From positions 302,907 to 366,906 of the forward strand of contig KB309694.1 in the NCBI GenBank assembly GCA_000328365.1: DNA of 64,000 nt, written 5' to 3'. This stretch comes from Capitella teleta. Taxonomy: Eukaryota; Annelida; Polychaeta; Capitellidae. This document shows, one piece after another, positions 50,455 through 60,043 of the stretch. Each line of letters starts with the position of its first letter. The first letter of the stretch is position 1. Below the pieces are notes generated by a model, which saw only the letters and a program-made list of their open reading frames with translations, was not told where the DNA came from and ran no database searches. Both the position numbers and the translations under genes were made by a program.

Positions 50455-50657
50455 GTGAAGAAGAAGAAGAATTCGCCACGAGCGAATCATCAACACCACT
50501 CAGAGCCAGCGAGTTCAACGCGAGGTCAACCCGGGATCAAGCCAGGGTCAGCCTCAGTGAGCACTTCCTGGCAACAAGAACTACAGCAATTGATTGCACC
50601 GCGAAGAGCAATGGTTGCGTTTCAGTCAGCAGATGATCGCGAGGAAGCTCTGCAGTG
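50455..50657 (+). other. Exon-like open frame, unknown
   Basis: Open stretch with a coding-like composition (NSPRANHQHHSEPASSTRG..., STSWQQELQQLIAPRRAM, VAFQSADDREEALQ) that ends at a stop overlapping a possible donor (CTGCA|GTGAAC). It could be a 5' exon with ATG at 50612, but the phase does not match the next plus-strand gene at 52592. Its nature is unknown. Confidence 0.25.
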
Positions 50658-50658
50658 A

Positions 50659-52246
50659 ACAACTTTCTTTCTCCGTTCGAGATTGGATTCTATAGTTTGA
50701 TGATATGGACGTTATACAGGCATTCGACAAAGTGCTATGATGGTGAGTTATAAATACTTAAAACTACAGCAATGTTTTGGCTTGATAATATGAATTTGAA
50801 ACAAATGATTTCTTTTTTCAGCGTGTTTTTATTTTATTCTTTATTTTTTTTTATTTTTTTATTATTTTTATTTTTGTTGTTGTTGTGAATACCGTGAAAT
50901 AAATACATTTAATACTGTTAGACCGGAAGCAGAATGTGCACTACCTAAAGTAAATCTCTTGGAGATAATCAATCCAAATTTTCAAACTGATGACGTTCTC
51001 AGCGCAATTTGATTCACAATAGAAACCTACAACATCGTTCAAAATTGGAAACAGTGGCATAAATAGTCCCTGCGATGGACTATTTATACCTTTGTATTAC
51101 GTCACCACGACCCACGACGAGCATTCGCTATTCAGGCCAAAGATCCAACGCGGGAGATAAACAAACAGGAACCGTGCTTTAGCGATAATGGTTGCCATAT
51201 AGAAGCACTCGTGATGCTTTCATGTTTCCATATCTGGTTCGTACACGCAGTTCAAGTGGCGTGGGAGACGACGCCCACAAAGCCCTCGGGCTTCTGTAAA
51301 CACCACTGAGGGTGCGCGATGGCCAGCAACTGCACAGCGGCCATTATAGCCATGGGATGTGTTTATATTTCTTTGTGCTCTTCGTGAACAAGTGATTGAT
51401 AAACAGGAGCTTCAAAGCACCTGCATCATCTGTAGGTTTCATCACTTCCTTCTTGTAGATACCCCTTTAATTTTCTTTACAGCATGTTGTTACCGCGCAT
51501 GTTAAAGGGAGTGGCGTTGTATCAAAGCATGTGGAATATATCTCTTGCGGTTGCTTCAGCTGTAAGTGTGATTGGTGGGTTTCTCAACCCTTGATGGGTC
51601 AATTTATCGCAACCCTGCTGCACCCTTGCTTAATGCCCTCGCCTTCTCCCACATAAGCAATGACGTCCGTTTGACGCGTGTCATCGGGTTGATCATCGCG
51701 CTTGCAATCAGTCGATATCACAATTGCTGACATGAATTAGCAAACTTCGCAAACTTCGTGAGAAAAACCTGAGCTATCATCGAATTTTACTGTAATGGTG
51801 GTAGTTAAAAATATAGTAATGTCATGAGGAAACAAAACGAATTGCGATTAAATGAAGATGTTGCAATGATGTCATGATAATAATAATAATATGTATTTTA
51901 ATATAATAATGATTATAACAGAAGCAGTTTATTCCAATTTCTAAAACTCCCTTCTCTGGCTGGCACAGCCTTTCAAAAAAATAAAACTTTCAGCACCACT
52001 GAGAAAATTAAGCGCGGCAAACCGTTTCACAGATTGGGTGCAACGACATGCATTGATGCCATGCGATGTTGCAATGGAAGGATGTTATTGGCGGCATTAA
52101 GCTGACACTTGTCCTGTCAGAAGAGTAGTAGGGCGGGAAGAATGGACGCCAGTATAGAGCACATAATAAATTAAACTCGGGGCTGATGCCATGTGAAATA
52201 TCGCACATTATCAGCGTTACGAGAATCCGTCGCCAGGCATTCGAAT
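50659..52246. other. Intergenic, nothing recognised
   Basis: Contains T-rich runs near 50820-50880 and otherwise unremarkable sequence. Confidence 0.4.
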
Positions 52247-52543
52247 TTATTCCTTGGGAGGAACGATTTCACCTAACTTGACCACCACAGAAGCAACAAA
52301 AATCAATAAAACGCTGCCCAGAAGTATCGATCTCTGACGTTTACACTGGAATGCTGATTTGAGCGAAATAATCATGCGTCGATGATGCGATGACCTGAGG
52401 AGGTGGTTGGCGTGCGTGGTCATTGAGCACTTGATCCGCACGGCGGCGCTGTTTTCTGCCTGAGAAGAGGCAGCTGAGATGACAGCCAGGAGAGCCCGGC
52501 GCACGCTGCAGGCGCGGAGATATTCAGCTGATGTGGGGCGCAT
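52247..52543 (-). CDS. Possible small single-exon membrane protein
   Basis: A 98-residue frame starting MRPTSAEYLRACSVRRALL, rich in Arg/Ser and poor in acidic residues at first, like a mitochondrial presequence, then one hydrophobic segment (SILLGSVLLIFVASVVV) and a short tail ending in PPKE. Its start lies only 48 bp from that of the divergent gene at 52592, and the region is locally GC-rich, so a chance open frame is a real alternative. No family recognised. Confidence 0.3.
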   Translation of the reverse strand: MRPTSAEYLRACSVRRALLAVISAASSQAENSAAVRIKCSMTTHANHLLRSSHHRRMIISLKSAFQCKRQRSILLGSVLLIFVASVVVKLGEIVPPKE

Positions 52544-52591
52544 TCTCAGTCACATGTATTCTCTTGCAGCTGAGCGGGTGAACAGGCCGTG

Positions 52592-55500
52592 ATGGGCGCT
52601 AAAGCAACAAAGGAAGAGATGCAAAACTTAGCAAGTGAGTTATTCCTATGATGCAGTTGAGATCTGTAATTGATCTCGTTGCAGCATCCGTCGGGGGCGT
52701 GCGAGGGTTGTCAGAAGAAGACCTGGCCGGATGTGTGGCATCGCTGACGGATATGGCTCATACTGGAATTCAGAGATCACTTCCGGAGATCCGTATCAAC
52801 GGAGAATCACTGGATCTCCAGTACGAAGAGAAGGATCGGGTCAAGTCCCAACTGAAGCGACAACTAGCTTGCACGAATGAGGAACCGGAAATGGGCGATG
52901 AATCCCAGAAGCACCTGGATCTGATGGTCCGCTTGGAGGGACAGGTGAGCCATTTGAGCCTACTTTTTGAGTACGCAAGCAAACCCGGTGAAATAGAGAT
53001 GTCTTACAATAAGCTTATTGCCGAAGGGAAAGGCAATATAATGCCTGCCACTGAGAGTACCAGCACCACCTTTGTCTTCGTTAACTTTATATCCGCCGCG
53101 ATAAAGCGGCATTCATGAAGCCGGCTCTCAGCTTTCGTCAATTAAATTCCTCGTTTGATGGGCTGGAGTCAGGGTGAGCTGTAAGAGAGATTGATGGGGT
53201 CAGTGCAAGACCACTTTGAGGTCATATCCATGATGACGCAACCCTATTATCTCAGCAACAAATTCCAGAACAACTTTTATCTTACTCAAGGCTGGCAGGA
53301 AGCAATCAACGGCTGAGAACTCATCACCTCTCTTTCACCACTCATATTTCGATCTTTCCATCTCTGATTCATGAAGATGCGTAGAATAGCGCTACAAAAT
53401 ACGCAACCTGCTAAACAATGCGGGTGCACCATTTGAATTGGCCTTTGTTTGTGCGGTTCGGGCGTGGTCGCTATGCAGGTGGAGTTCCATAATACAAGAC
53501 ACCTGTGCCTCAGTCGGAACCACGTGTTCCACCTGTTAAATCGCTGCTGCGAAGAAGAACCCCTCTGTCATGTCTTCAATCATTGCGATTCATTGGCGCA
53601 TGTGCATGACTAGGAATCCAATACGAAGTGCAAGGGAGACGCTTATTTCGGGCCAGTTTTTTCATGGCTTGGCTGATGATAGAAGGCTGTCTATGAGCGG
53701 TGACCAATTTTTTGATTGCGTTTCATTCCGCTCTCGAGTCCACTTTCCAAATGAGCAATTAATTTTCACCAAGGTGACCTTTTGACCCATTCATTTCGTC
53801 CTTATCAGTTGAATTTGTCTGTGATGCGCATGCTAGTCACATGTTAATCAATCGGATGTGACGTCATGCAAGAATTCTCAATAGTTTTCTACACTTCTAA
53901 ATTCGATGCTTTTCACCAGTTTTCAGTCAGATATCGGTCACAATCGCGAATTATCTCATTCAGCCGAATACATTCATTCAAAATAAACCATTTGCCAGGC
54001 GCCAGGGAAATGTTCTCTTCTTCAATTCTGTTGATTTGCAAAGTTAATGGAAGATCCCGAGGAATCCCTGTTCTTCATATAGTGGAATGACGTCATTGGT
54101 AGCCTAGCACAGTGATTTAAGCCATGATAAAACATCGGCTGCAGCGCCTTGAAAATGGATCAGATAACTAATGCTTTACGCAAACATTAATACCTTTATC
54201 GTCAACTCTTTTTAGTGGTATTTTCTATGATACAATCGACGAATCAGTATTTTAATGTTTATGTAATTGTGTCTGGGTGTATAAAAATGATCAACGCAGT
54301 TACCATTCTTATGATAAAAGCATAAACTTCGAATATAATTTAAGTGGGAAACCCGATAGAGGGCCAGAGGGGGGCAATGGGAGGCCACAACATAACTCAC
54401 ATAAACATCCGCCAAATACATGTCGATCGATGGTATCTTCCTCATCCTGCCGGTGCCATGATGTTTCTCGCCGTCCTTATGCCTTGCACGTCTTGATTGT
54501 GTCCAATCGCTCATTTTAGTTGCTATGCCATTTCAAAGCCGTCTGGGTTGCGTTTCCCGTGGAAGATAGGATTCAAGCCAACTTTCTGTACTTAGACTAA
54601 AAAATTTATTTACTTCTTGCTCGTGCACCTTTTCTTGTGTTAACGCGCTCATCTTAATTGGATAATTCATCACGGTCAAATCTCGAACTACGAGGTCGTA
54701 TTCTTACGTAGGGGCGCTATTCACACAGATTCCTAACTCTTAGCTAAGCTTATTCCTAAGGAATATTTAGCCAGTTTCCATGGCTGAGACTGATCGACGA
54801 GTGTCGAGACTGTCGCTTCGATTTTTGTTTCCGTGAATAATACATTAAAACAGCAACAAGTATAAAACTCTCACGATTTGTTTAATTTACATTTAAATAT
54901 TGAATAACGTGTAGAACGATCTATTTCTGTCGATATTTGTTGCGAAATCAACGATTTCAATCGATCTTTTCAAATAAAAAAGAGGAAATTTTGGGCCTCG
55001 GTTCGGCACAGGGCATAATATATATTGTCATTTTTTTTAGCCTTTTGCGGCTTCAACGTTCTTATTTTAAATTTAAATTAACCCCAGGTGTCTGAAATCG
55101 AGCCGCTGAATTCGCCGGCTTCCAATAAAACTCCATCTAAATTTCAGATATTCAGACGACATACATGTCTATGTACTTTTAGATATAAGTCTATTCAGCT
55201 TTTGAAAAGCTTTCTGCATTTCGTTTAGCAAAATGTATTTTGTCAATTACTTTGAGCAAACGTAAACAACTTGCGAATCTTTTTTTCTTCATCACCACAC
55301 AACCAACGCTGGCTGTTCATTTCAGGATGACTCTCACGACTGGGCGGACATGAGGCGGTGGTTGGTATGGTGTCTCCATGACAACCTGGACGACGCCGAA
55401 ACCGACGACGACGGGATCAGCCTCCGTCCTTCGATGGGCAGTATGACGGGGAACCCTCTCCTTAGACGTCAGCAGCATGTTGATTTCGCCAACGCGGACA

Positions 55501-55607
55501 GGGGGCGACGTCGACTTCAATCACGTCGTTTGCGACCGGGGTGTTCGGTGGACAGTGATAAGGACAGCGCACAAAGCTCCTTCGATTCCGGATGCTCCAC
55601 GGGATGA
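52592..55607 (+). CDS. Uncharacterised protein with N-myristoylation signal
   Basis: Three exons in consistent phase: 52592-52634, 52685-52944, 55326-55607, giving 194 residues. It starts MGAKATKEEMQNLA: Gly2, Thr6 and Lys7 fit the N-myristoyltransferase consensus very well, so membrane attachment is likely. Exon 2 is mainly helical and charged (GLSEEDLAGCVASLTDMAH, EEKDRVKSQLKRQL, SQKHLDLMVRLEGQ). Exon 3 begins DDSHDWADMRRWLVWCLHD, an acidic/aromatic block, then becomes polar, Arg- and Ser-rich and ends SSFDSGCSTG. I do not recognise the family. The frame continuing past 52944 is intronic: a GTGAGC donor and the conserved-looking WLVWCL exon support splicing. Intron 1 is 50 bp, intron 2 2.4 kb. 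AATAAA at 56737-56742 could end the transcript. Confidence 0.75.
52945..55325 (+). other. Intron 2 of the myristoylated-protein gene
   Basis: 2.4 kb; no exon or mobile element recognised. Confidence 0.55.
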
Positions 55608-57000
55608 AGAATTCATACGTCGATCCGAGTTGGACTATATTGGCTTCGGGTGAATCCGGACTTCTTTGGTGGAGGGATATGGAGAGCCCTTTTGGGATTC
55701 GCATTGGCAGCATTCTCTGGACTGAATAGTGAATAATTTCACGCACATTTTTGTTTGTGTCTTTTGCTTGTGTGGAGTGTCAATTGACTTAGGATTGCAC
55801 AATTCGATGCCGAATTGTGCTCATAATCCTCAAATTTACATCTTCAACACTTACTAATTTTGTGTCGATCATGGGAATAATTAGAAGTAATCTCTAATTG
55901 ATTAATTATGCTTTTTGGACAAGACACTAAGTAGTTACATTTGTGGCCTCTATTGGTGTTGGTTTCTAATGACTACTGCATTTCTCGTGTTCTCAGTTGA
56001 AAGAGCTATGGTTTGCAATTGTGGTTTTGTATCGAGTGAGTAGAAAGTTTAGAAAGTTTGACGCACAACAACTCGTGTGCACTTCGTTCTGTGATACAAT
56101 GACAATGGTTTTAACTTTCACTGAGGTTAGTGCTCCAATTAATTGAATTCTTATTGGAATTGGAGGATATTCATTCATCATTGAATTGGAATTGAAACAA
56201 TCCAACGATCAGTGCGAATGAAACCTATCTTAAACAAGATGAACCCCAACATCCCTATACATAGTTGATCATTGACAAACACGTTTATTTGTGAAAAAAA
56301 AAAAAAAAAAGAAGATAACAAATTCAGTTCGAAGAGCTTTCTTGGCTGGCACCGAGTACGTACAGACCAAGAAGTTTAAATTTATGAAAATGAAATTTGA
56401 ATTTTGCTGTGTTTCAAGAACTGATTAAACTTTTGAATGTTGTGCATTCACAATACTAGGTTGCGTCAATTGTTTTTTTTTTTTTTTTTCTGTTTTTATC
56501 CCCGAGAGAACAGATCAGTTTTATGAGAGAACAGACCAGAACTCAGGGTCCACTGCACCTTCTCCCGAGGGGAAAATGTCAAAATGGCGGCAGTCACACG
56601 CTGCACTGATATGTTTCCAGAAGTACGTACACGAGTGAACATTGGTGCATATCCAATGACGTCACTATCCTCTTCAGCCCCAATTCTTATTATTATTGTG
56701 GTCTGTTGTTATTCATTATGGCACATGTTTCCACTTAATAAAAGTTGATTGATTACATTCAAAACTTTTCAGATGCCGTCTTAGACTGCACAAACATTCG
56801 CAAAATAGCCGAGCAATATTTTGAATAACACAGGCTACTCTGCGCTGTGCTTTCCAATAACCTTGTGGGCCCCGATACTCACACGAGATGAATTTGCATC
56901 GAGATCACCCTAGCTACTCAACCAACCTATACTGAATAACAAAAGAAACGCAACGCTACAATAATTACCGTTCCTTCGTCAGTCGGGGAAATAATCAGTT
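55608..57000 (+). other. 3' UTR and intergenic region
   Basis: Contains A and T homopolymer runs (56294-56311, 56470-56490) and AATAAA at 56737-56742. Sequence near 56930-56960 (CTGAATAACAAAAGAAACGC) resembles the terminal repeat of Tc1-like elements, without a partner. Confidence 0.45.
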
Positions 57001-57021
57001 GAATTTTAGAGAGTAGTTAAA

Positions 57022-57218
57022 AGCGCCGTTCAAGTAATATGACAGCACATAATGTGAACGGCGCTATAAAGGGTTCCAGTGGGGGGTTGTGGCAGTTTTG
57101 AAATCGACATGGGTGTCAATTTTCTTGCATTGAGAGCAACAGATTTGTTTTTCACTCAACAATCACCCAAACAACAGACTTGTCGATTTCATTATATGCA
57201 TGAGTTAAGCGCCGTTCA
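57022..57218. repeat. AGCGCCGTTCA repeats, two inverted and one direct
   Basis: AGCGCCGTTCA occurs at 57022-57032, as its exact reverse complement at 57055-57065, and again at 57208-57218. The first pair forms a hairpin with a 22-base loop. CGTGCGTG-type inverted motifs follow at 57223-57330. Likely the end of a DNA transposon with inverted termini; full limits not resolved. Confidence 0.55.
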
Positions 57219-57718
57219 TATATGTGCGTGCGTGCGTTTCCCCCACGCACGCAGTATTTTCCATTTCACTATTTTATGTTTGCGCGTTCACATTTGGGGC
57301 TGCGTTTCTGCGTGCGGGAAACGCACGCAATCAGATGTGTCGGTTTGGAAAATAGAATGCGGGCGATGTGATCTGCGCATGCGCGACTGCATTCGTCGAT
57401 TGGAATTCAAAGAGGAAACATCCGGCGTGAGGAAGATCGAACACCGAGAATGATCCAGTAGTACGTAGCGTTTATTGAACTTGTGCGATAGTAAAAGATG
57501 TGGGGAAAAGATACCGGACTAACAGAGAATATAATATGGAGTCAAATTGCGGAAGAGCTTGGGAGTGATAGTCATAGTAGGTGCAATTCTAATTTCCTCT
57601 TCATTGCGAATTTTAATGAATGAATGTTTTGTTAAACATCACATTTGAGTAATTTGTACACAATAACAATTGTTAAATGGAATGTCGTTTAAATTTCCCT
57701 TTATTTAAAGGGATGGGG

Positions 57719-58105
57719 AACGGAATTTTATGTGATGTTCTATTGACTCATAGCTCCAATTGATAGCATTCCGTGCCAAAAACACCATGCCTGGATGCAA
57801 GCGTAAGGAAATAACGCATTCCGAATATCGGGGTTAGCATTGGGCCTATGGGAGAATGACTTCCATTACGAAGTATAAGAGGAAAACGTCAGCTGAGGGC
57901 TTGCCGTGATTGGTCCCGTTCCCCTCGTGAAGCTATCGATTTCAGCCAATCAGAGCAGATCATCTTCGTCATAAAAGGACATTTTTGTTGTTTACGAAAC
58001 GAAAGCGCATGCGTGGTGCACTCTGGCTGACCTTTTTACTGTTTCAGGATGAGAAACATGGTAGATATCCTAGAAAATCGCCTGTTAAAATAAGATAAAA
58101 TAGCG

Positions 58106-58151
<46 letters not shown>

Positions 58152-58429
58152 GCCTGACTGGTGGCAAAATGATTATTCTATCTATTTCCGAAAAGAAAAG
58201 AAAAAAATATCCAGGGGTTTAGTCGCAGGACACGCTGATATGACGAGGCCCATTGTAAAAGATGGGGAACTCGGTGTTTCATCACAGCGACTGACGTCAC
58301 GCCTAATTAGCATTATATCTCCCGCGAAATCGTTAGCAATGATATTCCTTGTGTGGGCCAGGCATAGGAATCATTTTTAGCGCATCAAATAACGACTCAA
58401 AGTCCATTTTTAACCAGTTCTCCCTCCCT
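57719..58429 (-). mobile_element. T2/Kolobok-like MITE, copy 2 (inverted)
   Basis: 711 bp, reverse orientation relative to the copy at 46120, flanked by TTAA (57715-57718 and 58430-58433). It is similar over its whole length to copy 1, including an AAATCGATAGCTTCACGAGG segment seen in reverse. It carries a ~39-base poly-T tract (58110-58149) where copy 1 has a short A/T run. Non-autonomous. Confidence 0.8.
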
Positions 58430-58431
58430 TT

Positions 58432-58610
58432 AAGTCAAAATATTTGAGAAGACGTTGATGTAGTACATTGTAGTACACATTCTTTCCAAGGCTTTCGTAA
58501 AAGTCGCGAAAATCGACATCACTGTCGTTTTCCATTCTTAGATCGTCTGCAGTTTCGCGCCAAAATTTCGATCTTTCTTTTTCACTCTGTAATTCTCGCT
58601 TACCACGCTC
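58432..58610 (-). other. Open frame interrupted by the Kolobok-like MITE
   Basis: From an acceptor-like CGCTAG at 58616-58611, an open frame reads ERGKRELQSEKERSKFWRE, then MENDSDVDFRDFYESLGK and NVYYNVLHQRLLKYFDL, and enters the MITE directly at its TTAA. Composition looks coding. It may be an exon of an old gene or a larger transposon into which the MITE inserted. No family recognised. Confidence 0.35.
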
Positions 58611-59194
58611 CTAGCGAAGAATAGGCAACAATAATTAATATTTTATGATTGCCGAAGATCGAAGTAAGTAATCAGAACGTTAAATACATCCATAACGTTA
58701 TTATCTAGTCAACAACAATGTTTATAATGCATTCAGCATTGTAATTCCTCTCCTCTTTCTTTTCAGTCTTGAAACAGATCGTGGTGTAGAGGAACCTGCT
58801 CTAGATATGAACCAGTCAATTTCATTGTGTCATTGTCCAGTTTTAAACAAACATGTGTTTTTCTTGAATATGTCATTTTCTCAATTACATATGGAGGGTC
58901 AAATCGCACGTGCATGTATATGTGGTATGTACTGGGTAATATGTTACTGATAACTAACCTAATTTTGTAACTTATTAATGAACAATAATTATCTCTATTA
59001 TATATAGTGTGAAACTATCTATACAAATGTGTAGTATTAAAAAGGATACTCAAATTTATTGTGTATAGATTGATAAGCAATGGAGCGGGAACAGGGATGG
59101 GAGACATGGATACTTAATAGATTATATTAAAGTATACACGTATCTCAGTGTAACGGATTCTTGAACCAACTGGAGGCATTCTCAATGTCTTCTC
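58611..59194. other. Intergenic, nothing recognised
   Basis: AT-rich sequence between the MITE-adjacent open frame and a Tc1 remnant. Confidence 0.4.
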
Positions 59195-59600
59195 TGATCG
59201 CTTGGGCGAGGCAGCGTCTAACAGAGGCACAACGATAGGCTGCAATTGAGATTCTGCATGCGGGAATGGACCGCCATCAAGTCTCTCTTATCATTTGGCG
59301 TCCACCCCTCAACTACATCCCTTCCTTTTGTCGCGATTGCATGAAACGGGTATTTTCCGAGACCGAGCTAGGGCAGGCAGCTAGAGCTCAGGTGACCAAT
59401 TTGCGCCAGGACGGAGCCATCCGCATTCCGGATCTCCGGAACCGATTCCTCCCTTACACAGCATCTTCAACGTCAAAATTGGGTTGCGTGGTCGCGGAAT
59501 AAGTGCGGACACGGTTGGGCGACGGTTTCCTGATGCTGAGCTCACTGCTCGCGCCCATTCAGAGGTCCAATCCTTACCCCTCCCATAGACACACGCGATA
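59195..59600 (+). mobile_element. Tc1-like transposase N-terminal remnant
   Basis: RLTEAQR, AAIEILHAGMDRHQVSLI, then TNLRQDGAIRIPDLRNRFLP match the paired DNA-binding helices and linker of Tc1-like transposases (LTxxQRxxAIxxLxAGxxxxxVA; RVTTxRxDRxIRxxxLRNRxxxA). It carries stops and frame breaks, and the catalytic domain is missing. Distinct subfamily from the copy at 38637. Confidence 0.7.
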
Positions 59601-60043
59601 CTGACTCCTGTTTCGCTGCATTTCTCTAAATCGCCGCGCATTGTGAAAACATGAAGAGACCCCATCTCTGTTAAAATGAGTCGTGTTCATTTCATTCCCA
59701 AACGATTGAACAAAATTTAAAGATAAATTCTCTGGAATAAATTCCGAACGTGAACTTAATTTAGAATACGTCTAGGACTTTTGGTGTTCGATATATAAGG
59801 AACAATTAATTTATTCGTTGCTCACGTAAATATACAACCGTTTGTAAATTGTCAGAATTATGATATAATATTCCGTTTATTATAATTATTATAGCACATG
59901 TTGGACGAGGGTTCTATAGTATACAAGTTTGTAAAACTATTTGTAATTAAAATGCATGCCATGTTACCGAGGGACAACCGGGGCCTGTATGTTGGTCGAT
60001 ACAAATCCAATGCTCACAAGAAACGCATCCAATTTATTCCAAG

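Noticed and set aside
52945-53118. Continuation of the open frame after 52944 in the myristoylated-protein gene
   Set aside because: A good GTGAGC donor at 52945 and an in-phase downstream exon with coding character favour splicing; the read-through part is low in coding quality.
57079-57453. 124-codon plus-strand ORF
   Set aside because: It spans the palindromic AGCGCC/CGTGCG cluster, has no domain and no splice or start support; likely chance.
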